Assembly (NCBI RefSeq): GCF_039540975.1
Contig: NZ_BAABFL010000477.1
Span: 8,515 to 72,514 of the forward strand
DNA: 64,000 nt
Reading direction: 5' to 3'
Source: Kistimonas scapharcae
GTDB lineage: Bacteria > Pseudomonadota > Gammaproteobacteria > Pseudomonadales > Endozoicomonadaceae
Part shown: positions 1 to 7,695 of the stretch, piece by piece
How the letters are laid out: the number at the start of each line of letters is the position of its first letter
Position numbering within the stretch: position 1 is the first letter of the stretch
The notes under the pieces: generated by a model
The model's database searches: none
What the model saw: only the letters and a program-made list of their open reading frames with translations
Told to the model about the DNA's origin: nothing
Translations under genes and position numbers: made by a program

Positions 1-514
1 CCTTGAGAAACAGCAACGCCGGTTCCCAGTCGTTCAAGCCACCGTCGCTGGTGATTTGCAGAACACCGTCTTCCTCGACCGCCATGCGCAGACAGCCCAG
101 CGCTACGCACACGGCGAAGTCGTAGGGTTTGCGGGCAGTTTTACAGAAATTGAAGTCATCGTTCCCTTTTTGCAGGATGTGAAAACCCTCGTGGCCGAGG
201 TCGATCCTGTTACCATCCGGGTCGTCGGGATGGCACCCGTTGAACGACATGATGTTAGTCACCTCATCGCCATCGGATTCGAACAGGGTATGGGTTGTGA
301 AAACCTGCCCGGCATCAGTGGCGACGATAGTCTTTTTGGCTGGGGATTTGTCGCATACAGCGAGCGCCAACGGTAATGGATCACCCGAGCAGGTAGCGTC
401 GGTCTTTGGCAGCTTCGGGTAAACCTCGCACCACAATTGCCTGAAGGTGTGCCACTCACGCTCGGTGAAATGCTTACGCTCACCGTCCATCTTCCAGTAA
501 TGTGTATAGCCCAT
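1..514 (-). CDS. Hypothetical phage protein (3' end outside window)
   Basis: The reading frame starts at an ATG at 514 and runs off the left edge with no stop, giving at least 171 residues beginning MGYTHYWKMDGE. A GGGAGGA ribosome site lies about ten bases upstream. The frame reads as normal protein with many acidic residues and His/Trp, and I recognise no catalytic motif. It is the last visible gene of a leftward series of small genes, each with its own strong Shine-Dalgarno site. This style suits accessory or early phage genes. Function unknown; the gene call itself is fairly firm. Confidence 0.75.
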   Translation of the reverse strand, partial: MGYTHYWKMDGERKHFTEREWHTFRQLWCEVYPKLPKTDATCSGDPLPLALAVCDKSPAKKTIVATDAGQVFTTHTLFESDGDEVTNIMSFNGCHPDDPDGNRIDLGHEGFHILQKGNDDFNFCKTARKPYDFAVCVALGCLRMAVEEDGVLQITSDGGLNDWEPALLFLK

Positions 515-529
515 GATGAATCCTCCCTG

Positions 530-781
530 TTATTCATCGAGAATGACTTGCTCTGAATAGCACCAGCGCCCCTCCCCGAAAGTGAACACGACGAGGTTGT
601 CCCGCACCGCTTCGACATTGATCCGGTCGACGCTGACACCGTATTTCTCACGGGGCCTGGGTGTCAGCTCCATGCTGGCGATGGTTCCCGAGACGGGTTC
701 GCCTCGTCCGAACGCTGGCCGGTATCGAATGGTGTCGCCGATGGTGAGGTGGGTTTTGCTCTTGTAGGCGTTGATAGGCAT
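530..781 (-). CDS. Small hypothetical phage protein (83 aa)
   Basis: An 83-residue protein starting MPINAYKSKT, preceded by an AGGGAGGA ribosome site. The middle reads GDTIRYRPAFGRGEPVSGTI, which resembles a small beta-barrel (SH3-like) fold, but this is only an impression from the pattern of Gly and alternating hydrophobics. It lies 15 bp upstream of the edge gene and just after a terminator that closes the preceding gene, so it may start a new transcript. No family recognised. Confidence 0.65.
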   Translation of the reverse strand: MPINAYKSKTHLTIGDTIRYRPAFGRGEPVSGTIASMELTPRPREKYGVSVDRINVEAVRDNLVVFTFGEGRWCYSEQVILDE

Positions 782-804
782 GGCTCGTCCTCCCTGTGGC
801 CATG

Positions 805-832
805 AAAAAATGGAGGCTGAAGCCTCCTTTTT
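805..832 (-). terminator. Rho-independent terminator (possibly bidirectional)
   Basis: GGAGGC and GCCTCC form a 6-bp stem around a TGAA loop. It is flanked by an A-run on the left and a T-run on the right, so it can act on either strand. It sits directly after the stop codon of the leftward 221-aa gene at 834-1499. Confidence 0.75.
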
Positions 833-833
833 C

Positions 834-1499
834 TTAACAGCGAGACAGGTCTCGTATCATTTGGAACTGTCTGGCCTGCTCGGGTGTTATTTCCTGAATC
901 CCCTGCACTCGATAGACATACTCACCGCCATCCCGGCAGGCCCGCTGGTCGGGAAACTCGTCGAAGCAGGGTTCGTTATGACATTCATCGGTGAGCGCTT
1001 CAATACACGCCATGTCCTGATTCCTGGCCTGGATGACGTGATAGGTATGCTTTTCGTACTCACCAATGTGTAAACGGAGTCGCACGATGAAGAACCGGTA
1101 TGGATTTTCCAGCCTCGGCAGCAGCGGTGCGTCGTCGTCGGAATGGATCTGTTCTGCACAGTAGGCATTGACCAGTTGCTGGACATGCACCTCGAAGGTG
1201 GTCAGGTCTGGCTTGCCGAGTTCGATGTACAGCCTGGCGGCGAGATTCCCGGCAATGTCGTCAACAAACACGCCCGGCGAGTTGAGGCCCTCTTCCCGGT
1301 TGAGGTAGGCCACCTCAATTGCCCTGGCATAGTCATACAACCAGAATACCGCCTCGCAATGACCATCATCATCCCCACTGATATCCATGAGGTTGCCATA
1401 GTATTCGTCGAGATAGTGAACGAAGTAGTACAGGTGGCAGGCAATGTTCCTGAAGTAGTTCAGATTGCAGGCGATGTGGTTTGAAACGGACTGGTTCAT
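834..1499 (-). CDS. Hypothetical phage protein (221 aa)
   Basis: The 221-residue product starts MNQSVSNH after an AGGAGA ribosome site. It is rich in Tyr, His and Asp/Glu, with many aromatic residues in the N-terminal 60 positions (NYFRNIACHLYYFVHYLDEYY). No signal peptide or membrane segment is visible and I do not recognise a family. It ends in a clear terminator at 805-832. It belongs to the leftward block of small unknown phage genes; a host-takeover or accessory role is only a guess. Confidence 0.7.
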   Translation of the reverse strand: MNQSVSNHIACNLNYFRNIACHLYYFVHYLDEYYGNLMDISGDDDGHCEAVFWLYDYARAIEVAYLNREEGLNSPGVFVDDIAGNLAARLYIELGKPDLTTFEVHVQQLVNAYCAEQIHSDDDAPLLPRLENPYRFFIVRLRLHIGEYEKHTYHVIQARNQDMACIEALTDECHNEPCFDEFPDQRACRDGGEYVYRVQGIQEITPEQARQFQMIRDLSRC

Positions 1500-1511
1500 G
1501 ATTGATTCTCC

Positions 1512-1745
1512 TCATGGGGCTATGTTGAACGATTCTTCGCGAACAAGGATGGCGTTGTCGTCTTGCACCGCGATAACCAGATCGATATGGATCACGCTGC
1601 CACCGTCCTCGTTGAGCTCATCCTTGAAGATGTCTCGCATGATGCCCAGAAAATCCTGAACGGCTTTCCTGTGCGACTCAGCCTCAATGAAGAAGACTTC
1701 GTTTTCATGAAATTCGAGACGCCCTACAACAAGGTAGTGATTCAC
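1512..1745 (-). CDS. Small hypothetical phage protein (77 aa)
   Basis: A 77-residue acidic protein with a GTG start at 1745. The start overlaps the stop of the gene before it (GTGA), so translation is probably coupled. The pattern of strands and one amphipathic helix (ESHRKAVQDFLGIMRDIFKDEL) is compatible with a small alpha/beta fold. No recognised domain. It lies 12 bp ahead of the 221-aa gene and shares its direction, so the two are likely one transcript. Confidence 0.65.
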   Translation of the reverse strand: MNHYLVVGRLEFHENEVFFIEAESHRKAVQDFLGIMRDIFKDELNEDGGSVIHIDLVIAVQDDNAILVREESFNIAP

Positions 1746-2071
1746 ATCACCACCCTATGTTCGTCGTAAAACTTGCGATGAGCGGCCTTGGCTGACTCGA
1801 CAGTCACGTTCCTCCTTTGTTGGATGAGAGTCTTGATGATGTCTTCAAACCTGCGAAACCGGTTTTCGACTGTGCCGTCCCGGTAAACATTGACCTCTAC
1901 GACCTCGGCCTCAAAACCGTCCACCATTTCTTCATCGACGTTGTGGAGATCCACTTCGGCCTCCCACTCAGAGGCGTAGAGGTTGAGGCAGTCTTTACCG
2001 GTTGAGTAATAATCACCCCACATCGTCGGGATGACGATGATATAGGCGGTTATGTAGTCCTGGTGTTGCAT
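1742..2071 (-). CDS. Small hypothetical phage protein (109 aa)
   Basis: A 109-residue protein starting MQHQDYITAY after an AAGGAAACC ribosome site. The first half is acidic and beta-rich. The second half carries a basic helix (TLIQQRRNVTVESAKAAHRK). It overlaps the following gene by 4 bp, which indicates coupled translation. I recognise no family. Expression with its neighbours in a leftward early or accessory phage operon is inferred from spacing. Confidence 0.65.
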   Translation of the reverse strand: MQHQDYITAYIIVIPTMWGDYYSTGKDCLNLYASEWEAEVDLHNVDEEMVDGFEAEVVEVNVYRDGTVENRFRRFEDIIKTLIQQRRNVTVESAKAAHRKFYDEHRVVM

Positions 2072-2089
2072 TGGTTTCCTTCCCTGTAG

Positions 2090-2338
2090 TCACAAACATA
2101 TTGCCTTGAGCTGGGGCGATAGCGCCTTGCAGACAGCATCCCAGTTCCAGTCAGCCTCGGGCTGTTGCTTGATGATTTGCAGCGTAGCGTCTGACCTTGT
2201 GCCCAATCGCTCTGCAACCTGATAGACCGCACCGGGATCATCGCCTGCGGACGGGTCGGCGGAAAGAATGAGCATGCCGTCAACGATGACCGCGACGTCG
2301 TTTCCGTTCCGGGTGATTTCGATGATGGTTATAAGCAC
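2090..2338 (-). CDS. Small hypothetical phage protein (82 aa, GTG start)
   Basis: I place the start at the GTG at 2338 because a GGGAGG ribosome site sits just upstream; the frame stays open further back but there antisense-codes in the shadow of the next gene. The product (VLITIIEITRNGND...) is a small acidic protein with two beta strands followed by helical sequence. No known motif. It continues the leftward run of short genes. Confidence 0.6.
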   Translation of the reverse strand: MLITIIEITRNGNDVAVIVDGMLILSADPSAGDDPGAVYQVAERLGTRSDATLQIIKQQPEADWNWDAVCKALSPQLKAICL

Positions 2339-2357
2339 GGTGGTTCCTCCCTGTTGC

Positions 2358-2762
2358 CTACGTATGTATTGACCAGTCAGGGTCGCCGATGGTTCCGTGA
2401 TTGAGCAGGACACCGTTGAAGTAGCCCCAACCCTGCTGGTCTGGCTCACCCGAGGGTATTCCATACTTGCCAACGTGGACGGTGTAGCGAGCAAATCCGA
2501 TTTCCAACGGCAGGCCGGTAGGTTTGTCAATGTCATTGCTGTTAACACAGATAACCGTCTTCATCATGTGCCTGGCTTCGACGTTGTTCTCCCATTGCCA
2601 TTGTTCGAGCGGGGTGTCATCGCGCTCATTCTCGGGCGTTAGGCATCGTTGCTGGTAACTGGCCTCCATGAGCCATGACGTGATGCGATCGCGGACATAG
2701 TCATACCTGCGCATGGCTTCGGCGACGGCCTGTTGGCTGATCGAGTCGGCAAATACGATCAT
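2358..2762 (-). CDS. Hypothetical phage protein (134 aa)
   Basis: Start taken at the ATG at 2762 (MIVFADSISQQAV). It overlaps the stop of the upstream gene (ATGA) and follows a GGAGG-type site, rather than the longer Arg-rich extension that reads through the neighbouring gene's sequence. The N-terminal half is helical (AVAEAMRRYDYVRDRITSWL) and the C-terminal half Gly-rich and beta-like. No recognised family. Confidence 0.65.
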   Translation of the reverse strand: MIVFADSISQQAVAEAMRRYDYVRDRITSWLMEASYQQRCLTPENERDDTPLEQWQWENNVEARHMMKTVICVNSNDIDKPTGLPLEIGFARYTVHVGKYGIPSGEPDQQGWGYFNGVLLNHGTIGDPDWSIHT

Positions 2763-3352
2763 GTGAAATCCTCCATGATTTGCTTGCGTTGATTGAGGGG
2801 AACGCGATGGCGTATGAATTGCTTGACCCTGTGCTGTCTGGCCTTTTCGATCCGTGCCCGTTCCTGTTGAGCGGCGTCGATGGCGGCGTCTTTGCACCAG
2901 TCTTCACCGATATAGCCCCGGCACGAGTCCAGTTCATTGCCATGGCGGTCGAGGATTCGATAGCACCAGCAATCGCCCCGTTGCCATGTGTCGTATTCTT
3001 CGAGGACAGCTCGCACGTATTTCTTGAGCGGAGTTTTCTTGTTGCCCTTGAACTCATCGACGATAGACCTGGTGGCCACGAGATAACCGTACAAACCACT
3101 GTCCCAGCCACACGAAAAAGGTTCGAGCGAGAAAGCCAGACCACTGTGGTCGTAGCAGTACACGGGAAATAAACGACAGTTACTTTCTCTGGCGTAGCGC
3201 TTGAGTTCGTCGGCGTCGTTGAAACCGTGGCGATTGCCATAGTGAGGGTGGAAGGACACGAGGGTAAGGTCGTCGTGGTCTTCCAGTGGGTCAGCGCAAT
3301 CGTCGTCACGCTCGAAGACGATGCGTAGCTGTTCAAAATCGATGTCATCCAT
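2759..3352 (-). CDS. Hypothetical phage protein (197 aa)
   Basis: A 197-residue protein starting MDDIDFEQLRIVF. It holds five Cys and several His residues (CRLFPVYCYDHSG, WCYRILDRHGNE), which could bind metal, but no regular CxxC pair is present. The C-terminus is a basic helix. The hairpin operator at 3427-3441 lies about 75 bp upstream of its start, the same distance as the second copy from the gene at 3662-4129. Translation is coupled to the following gene. Function unknown. Confidence 0.7.
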   Translation of the reverse strand: MDDIDFEQLRIVFERDDDCADPLEDHDDLTLVSFHPHYGNRHGFNDADELKRYARESNCRLFPVYCYDHSGLAFSLEPFSCGWDSGLYGYLVATRSIVDEFKGNKKTPLKKYVRAVLEEYDTWQRGDCWCYRILDRHGNELDSCRGYIGEDWCKDAAIDAAQQERARIEKARQHRVKQFIRHRVPLNQRKQIMEDFT

Positions 3353-3426
3353 GACAGTGTTCTCCTGTAACGCACAAGCGCCGGTGTTGTGCCGGGTGTC
3401 GATTGGTCTTTCACCCGAGGGTCACC

Positions 3427-3447
3427 ATACCTTTCAGGTATTCCTGT
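3427..3447 (-). promoter_or_regulatory. Hairpin operator-like repeat, copy 1
   Basis: ATACCT-TTC-AGGTAT is an inverted repeat with 6-bp arms and a 3-base centre, followed by TCCTG. The same design recurs at 4209-4229. Both copies sit 75-80 bp upstream of a leftward gene start, which suggests a repressor-binding operator or a transcribed leader hairpin. Confidence 0.5.
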
Positions 3448-3459
3448 GCGAGAAAAGGG

Positions 3460-3588
3460 TTACCGGATGCGATACGACGGGATGAGTTTCCACTGCCCTC
3501 GTACCCACACGATCTCGTAGGTTGGCATGTCGACAGGTTGATCCCGCTGCTCGCGTTGTTGTTTGGGTTGACGTTGTGGTCTGTTCAT
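3460..3588 (-). CDS. Very small phage protein (42 aa)
   Basis: The ATG at 3588 follows an AGAGGAG ribosome site and opens a 42-residue frame, MNRPQRQPKQQREQ at the N-terminus and a Trp/Tyr-containing C-terminus (EIVWVRGQWKLIPSYRIR). The Gln/Arg-rich start and compact aromatic tail look like a real small DNA- or RNA-binding peptide, but no family is recognised. It lies between a terminator on its 5' side and the operator-like repeat on its 3' side. Confidence 0.5.
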   Translation of the reverse strand: MNRPQRQPKQQREQRDQPVDMPTYEIVWVRGQWKLIPSYRIR

Positions 3589-3617
3589 CGTGTGGCTCCT
3601 CTGTGAATTTCAGGCGC

Positions 3618-3642
3618 AAAAAAACCCGCACAAGGCGGGTTG
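3618..3642 (-). terminator. Rho-independent terminator
   Basis: On the leftward strand ACCCGC/GCGGGT form a stem with a 5-base loop, followed by seven T. It closes the gene at 3662-4129, whose stop is 20 bp upstream, and separates it from the 42-aa gene. Confidence 0.8.
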
Positions 3643-3661
3643 GTTTCGTCCTACGGGTGAA

Positions 3662-4129
3662 TCACTCACCCATGATCATGCCCACGAGCGCGGCACGTTC
3701 GTCGATGTTCATGCCAGCGACCTCGGCCTTGAGCTGGTCGACGAGGCCAGGCTGGGTTTGTGCAGGTGATTCCTGCGCGAGAACCGCATCCATCGCGGCG
3801 AGCTTCTTCGGATCTTTGGTGCGGCTGCGGATCGTGCGCAGCTTGCCTGCGGGTATGCCCTCGTACCTGGCCATGAGCGCGTCGAGGCTTGTTTCGTTGC
3901 TGGCCTTCGGCTTGCCTCGCTTCGCGGCCTGCTCCTTCACCTGCGCTTCGACCTGCGCGGGAACCGTGCCACCGAGCGCCTTGACCGTCTCGACGGCGAA
4001 CGGGTTGGGTTTCTTGCCCTTGGCCATACGCGACTCAATCCTGCGGGTGAGCTCTGCGCAAACGGCCTCGTCGCCGAGTTCTTTGCGTGCCTGCGCGATG
4101 TTGGCTTTCGAGATTGATTTGACGTCCAT
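3662..4129 (-). CDS. Hypothetical phage protein (155 aa), basic and helical
   Basis: I place the start at the ATG at 4129 (MDVKSISKANIAQ), preceded by GAAGGAG, rather than at the upstream in-frame ATG at 4210. The protein is Ala/Lys-rich and mostly helical, with a conserved-looking middle (SLDALMARYEGIPAGKLRTIRSRT). It has no membrane segment. It is the first gene of the leftward block and is followed by its own terminator, so it is probably expressed alone. DNA binding is possible from its charge but unproven. Confidence 0.7.
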   Translation of the reverse strand: MDVKSISKANIAQARKELGDEAVCAELTRRIESRMAKGKKPNPFAVETVKALGGTVPAQVEAQVKEQAAKRGKPKASNETSLDALMARYEGIPAGKLRTIRSRTKDPKKLAAMDAVLAQESPAQTQPGLVDQLKAEVAGMNIDERAALVGMIMGE

Positions 4130-4617
4130 GTGTGAATCTCCTTCGCGATACTCGCGGAATCGGGGAAAACACCACCAGACCAGCTCCGGTGGCTCACGGC
4201 CCCTTCTCATACTCTTCGAGTATTCCTGCGTGTAAGGACGACGAGAGGCCGGATCATGTGTTACGGGTTGGGGGGTGAGGGGTGGCGCGGATTGTCCGAA
4301 TCCGTGAACGCGACAGCGGGTGAGTGCAAAATGCCTTTCCTGTGCACAAATAGCGATTGAAAATCAACGAGTTACGGCATTTCCGTGTCGAAAACGTGTC
4401 ACGCAGAGGAGAAAAAGACGGACGAGCGAGAGGCTACGATAGGGGGGGGCGGGGTCGGGACCGCCGACCGGAGTCCCGCCGACAGTTGCCATCCCTGGTA
4501 CCGCGCGCATTGCCAGCAAAATCGGGGACTCAAGCTACGTTCGTATCCTTATCGTGGTTTGCATAACCGCCATGTCCTCCTATCCTTCCTGCCACATCAA
4601 TGATACGGGCGGGTTGT
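4130..4617. promoter_or_regulatory. Divergent control region upstream of the terminase operon
   Basis: No convincing gene is present in these 488 bases, which separate the leftward block from the rightward terminase genes. They contain hairpin copy 2 (4209-4229), a GGACGACG motif at 4236-4243, an eight-G run at 4442-4449 and a CGGGAC/GTCCCG inverted repeat (4456-4461 with 4473-4478). The position just ahead of the small terminase gene is where cos or pac sites often lie, so this is a candidate packaging site. That is inference. Confidence 0.45.
4209..4229 (-). promoter_or_regulatory. Hairpin operator-like repeat, copy 2
   Basis: ATACTC-TTC-GAGTAT followed by TCCTG. It has the same arm length, centre TTC and flank as the copy at 3427, and compensating changes in both arms keep the pairing. 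It lies about 80 bp upstream of the gene starting at 4129. Confidence 0.5.
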
Positions 4618-4929
4618 ATGTCACACACATTCACACTGGAAGAACAGGTAGAGCAAAACGCTCGCGGTATCGGGATCATTAACGACCTGCTGGAAAAACA
4701 GCGCGTCGCCATGGTCAAGCTGCTGAACAAGACAGATACCATCGAGGCCTACCAGGTCAAGCATGCCGAGATCATCGGCTCCCTTGCCACCAGGCTGGAG
4801 CTGTTCGAGACCCGGGTGGAGACCCGCTTCGCACAGGCCAACCAACGGTTCGACGACCTACACCAATCCCTGAACCACCTGACCGACAAACTGGACTCCG
4901 TCATCAGCCTGGTGGAACGCGCTCCCTGA
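4618..4929 (+). CDS. Coiled-coil phage protein (103 aa)
   Basis: Starting at the ATG at 4618 (MSHTFTLEEQVEQNARG; an alternative ATG lies at 4600), the whole protein is a run of heptad-like helices, for example ELFETRVETRFAQANQRFDDLHQSLNHL. It therefore probably forms a coiled coil. There is no terminal membrane segment. It is the first rightward gene, 49 bp ahead of the probable small terminase subunit. Role unknown; a packaging accessory role is possible from position only. Confidence 0.65.
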   Translation: MSHTFTLEEQVEQNARGIGIINDLLEKQRVAMVKLLNKTDTIEAYQVKHAEIIGSLATRLELFETRVETRFAQANQRFDDLHQSLNHLTDKLDSVISLVERAP

Positions 4930-4978
4930 TCCCCATTGCCTATAATGCCCAGTACACACACGGCACGGGCAACAGACG

Positions 4979-5449
4979 ATGACCGCCAGGGATAAGGATG
5001 TCCGGGCACCGGAGGAAGGCACCCCCCACCTCAAACCGGGCATGACCTTCGCCGAGATGGAAAGCCAGAAAGGGCGCATCGCCAATGGCGAGCGGCGTTC
5101 CGCCGTCGCGCAACACAAGACGGCCCGCAAAGACGCCGACCCCCGCCCCGCCAAACCCGGCGATGCGGCCATCACCCAGGGCGTCGACGCCCGCGACATC
5201 GCCCGCCTTCGCACCCGCCTCTACAACATCGTCACCGAACAGACCGAACGCGCCCTCGAAGTGATGGAAGGCAAGCGCTCCTGGAACCAGCAGCAGGTGA
5301 ACCTCTACCGCGCCCTGCTGAACAAGTGCGTGCCGGACCTGAAGCACACCCTCAACGAGGTGCGCCACAACGACGCCACCAAACTCACCCGGGAAGAACT
5401 CGAAAAGATCATCCACGAGGATGACCGGGACGACACACCACCGGGCTAA
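4979..5449 (+). CDS. Probable terminase small subunit
   Basis: A 156-residue charged protein. The N-terminal third is basic and disordered-looking. The central and C-terminal parts are helical (LRTRLYNIVTEQTERALEVM) and end in an acidic tail. This is the usual make-up of small terminase subunits that recognise phage DNA and recruit the large subunit. The main support is position: it lies two short genes ahead of an unmistakable large terminase gene. I do not see a clear helix-turn-helix, so the family assignment is inference. Confidence 0.6.
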   Translation: MTARDKDVRAPEEGTPHLKPGMTFAEMESQKGRIANGERRSAVAQHKTARKDADPRPAKPGDAAITQGVDARDIARLRTRLYNIVTEQTERALEVMEGKRSWNQQQVNLYRALLNKCVPDLKHTLNEVRHNDATKLTREELEKIIHEDDRDDTPPG

Positions 5450-5488
5450 CGACAACAATGATACCAAACAGCGCCAGGGAACCCGGCC

Positions 5489-5647
5489 ATGGGAATCATT
5501 GTCCACGTCACCTTTCACAGCAAGCGCAGCAGGATCAACGCTGATCCTCCCGTTCAGTCGTTACCTTCTCCTCTCGCATCCGGTACGCCGGGCGACCTGA
5601 CCCGCCGAAGGTCACAGCCACACCGGGATGCACCCCATGATTTATAA
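5489..5647 (+). CDS. Possible small protein (52 aa)
   Basis: An ATG at 5489 follows AGGGA at good spacing and opens a 52-residue frame rich in Ser, Pro and Arg (MGIIVHVTFHSKRSR). It overlaps the start of the next gene. No homology recognised; it may be a chance frame in the gap between the terminase subunit genes. Confidence 0.25.
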   Translation: MGIIVHVTFHSKRSRINADPPVQSLPSPLASGTPGDLTRRRSQPHRDAPHDL

Positions 5648-5855
5648 CCGCGAGAAAGCCCGCCTCCCGTCCACCCTGTCGGTTGAGGCGTTCGCTGACC
5701 GAATCCGCGAGATGAACACCCTCGACATCCCGAAAGAGGAGCGCATCCGGGCCTTCAGCGCCCACCTGCACAGGGTGATGGCGGACCACCTCACCGACCG
5801 GCAAACCGCCACCGAACTCTACGCCGCCTACCTGGCGAGAAAACAGGCGGAATAA
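5637..5855 (+). CDS. Small phage protein (72 aa) between terminase genes
   Basis: A 72-residue helical protein (MIYNREKARLPSTLSVEAF...). It ends 5 bp before the large terminase start, so the two are co-transcribed and probably co-translated. An alternative ATG at 5628 would add three residues. Helical segments such as EERIRAFSAHLHRVMADHL have no recognised motif. It could be a terminase accessory factor, judged from position only. Confidence 0.6.
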   Translation: MIYNREKARLPSTLSVEAFADRIREMNTLDIPKEERIRAFSAHLHRVMADHLTDRQTATELYAAYLARKQAE

Positions 5856-5860
5856 CCCGC

Positions 5861-7615
5861 ATGACCCTTTCCCGCAAGGAGGCGGCCAGGCATTTACTCA
5901 AGCTCCACAAGGCGGAAGCCTCCTACGCCGGGTACATCGAGCTGCTGCACCCCGGCTTCACCCTGACCCCGTTCCAGCGCCTGCTGGTCACCGCCCTCGA
6001 CCTGCTGGAAAAAGACGAACTGCGGGCGGACTTCCTCGACGTGCACCTCCGCGGCAAAACCCCGGACCTCAACGCCCGGACAATCAACAACCTCATGGTC
6101 AACATGCCGCCCCGGCACGGCAAGTCCTCCTACATCACTGTCGATTTCCCCAGCTACTACATGGGCCGCAACCCCTGCCGTTACACCATGTCCTGCTCCT
6201 ATAACTCGGAACTGGCCACCGGCTTCGGTCGCCAGGTGCGCGAGAACGCCGCCAACCCGGTCACGGCCCAGGTGTTCCCGGCCTTCGGGATGAGCAAGAC
6301 CAGCCGCGCCGCCGACGCCTGGCACACCACCCTCGGCGGGGCCTACTACGGGGTGGGCATCGGCGGCACCACCACGGGCCGACCGGCCAACCTGCTGATC
6401 ATCGACGACCCGATCAAGTCGAGGGAAGAGGCGGAGTCCGCCACCATGCGGCGCAAGGTGTGGGACTTCTACACCGGCTCGCTCTCCAACCGTCGCCAGC
6501 CGGACGTGCAGGGCTCGCCCCCCAAGACCATCGTGGTGCTCACCCGCTGGCATGTGGACGACCTGGCCGGAAAGATCATGGAAACGGAGGAATGGAAAAA
6601 CGGCGAATGGCTGCACATCAATTTCAGGGCCATCGAGGAGCGGGAGGTGATCGTCGAGCGCACGTCCAGGCGAGCACTGCCGGAAGACCACCCGGACTAC
6701 CTGGACGCCAAAACCTTCCGGACCACATCCCCCTCCAAACGCTACATCGAGAAAAAAGCGATCCGCGACGTCCCGCTCTGGCCGGAACGCTTTCCGCTGG
6801 CATTCCTTTACGCCCAGCGCAAGCTCAACCCGCGTGACTTCGAATCCCTCTACCAGCAGAACCCCTATATTGAAGGGGGCAACATCCTCAAGTCCGAGTA
6901 CTGGCGCTACTACGACCAGCCCCTCGACCATTACCTCTCGATCATCATGGCCGCCGACACAGCCTTCAAGAAGAACAGCCAGAATGACTACAGCGTGCTG
7001 GCCATCGGCGGGCTGACGCCCCACGGCGATATCCACCTGCTCGACCTGTTCCGTGGCCGGTGGGATTTCCCGGAGCTGAAACACAAGATCACCACCCTCT
7101 ACGCGACCTGGCGATCACGGGGGATGCGGGCGGTGCATATCGAGGACGCGGCATCGGGCCAGAGCCTGATCCAGGAACTCCGCAAGAACAGCGGGGTGGC
7201 GATCGTGCCGAAGAAAGTGGAACGGGACAAGGTGGCCCGGGTCTCGTCGATCACGGACATCATCGAAGCAGGCCGGGTCTGGCTCCCGGCCACCGCGCCC
7301 TGGCTGGATGAGTTCATCAGTGAATGCCTGGCCTTTCCCGCCAGCACCCACGACGACCAGGTGGACGCCTTTTATATTCTCGTCGACGCACTCTCGCGTA
7401 TCCACATGAGTCCTGCCGACTTCGACATCCCGATCAACCTGCGAGGTTCCCTGCGCCGCACCGGCACCTCAGCACTCGACGACCTCATGGCACCGGATCG
7501 GGAACCTGACCGCGACATCTCATGGACCAAAGACAAGGCCGACTCACCTTTCGGCGGTAGCCTCAACCACTCATTCGGTCTTAACTCAAAAAGCTGGAAG
7601 GGATGGGGGGGTTAA
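5861..7615 (+). CDS. Terminase large subunit
   Basis: The motor that packages phage DNA into the prohead and cuts it. The 584-residue protein has an ATPase domain with a Walker A motif PPRHGKS near residues 83-89 and a Walker B/catalytic stretch LLIIDDP around residue 180. The C-terminal RNase H-like nuclease domain shows AADTAF near residue 364 and HDDQVDAF near residue 497, holding the expected acidic residues. It is full length and intact. A diverged copy of its codons for the last nuclease motifs occurs at 8391-8745. The next structural gene in the usual order, the portal, is displaced to 20.8 kb by the accessory island and a leftward gene trio. Confidence 0.95.
   Translation: MTLSRKEAARHLLKLHKAEASYAGYIELLHPGFTLTPFQRLLVTALDLLEKDELRADFLDVHLRGKTPDLNARTINNLMVNMPPRHGKSSYITVDFPSYYMGRNPCRYTMSCSYNSELATGFGRQVRENAANPVTAQVFPAFGMSKTSRAADAWHTTLGGAYYGVGIGGTTTGRPANLLIIDDPIKSREEAESATMRRKVWDFYTGSLSNRRQPDVQGSPPKTIVVLTRWHVDDLAGKIMETEEWKNGEWLHINFRAIEEREVIVERTSRRALPEDHPDYLDAKTFRTTSPSKRYIEKKAIRDVPLWPERFPLAFLYAQRKLNPRDFESLYQQNPYIEGGNILKSEYWRYYDQPLDHYLSIIMAADTAFKKNSQNDYSVLAIGGLTPHGDIHLLDLFRGRWDFPELKHKITTLYATWRSRGMRAVHIEDAASGQSLIQELRKNSGVAIVPKKVERDKVARVSSITDIIEAGRVWLPATAPWLDEFISECLAFPASTHDDQVDAFYILVDALSRIHMSPADFDIPINLRGSLRRTGTSALDDLMAPDREPDRDISWTKDKADSPFGGSLNHSFGLNSKSWKGWGG
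7131..7485 (+). repeat. Direct repeat, copy 1 (within the terminase gene)
   Basis: These 355 bases recur at 8391-8745 with a constant offset of 1260. By eye there are roughly 27 differences (about 92% identity), mostly at third codon positions, and no gaps. Copy 1 is the functional one. Confidence 0.9.
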
Positions 7616-7695
7616 GCCGTCAATTCAACGAAGACCAACCTGACAATGGGCTTGAACAATCGCCCCCCTTCTTTTTACACAAACATTTTGTACCG

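Noticed and set aside
4357..4603. Short rightward frames in the gap before the terminase operon
   Set aside because: They are Arg/Gly-rich with no ribosome site and run through the G-run and GC hairpin. They look like non-coding sequence.
5894..7084. Long leftward frame opposite the terminase gene (396 aa)
   Set aside because: Its composition (Val/Gly/Glu/Arg-rich, no domain) is that of antisense translation of a GC-rich gene. The terminase on the other strand is unmistakable.
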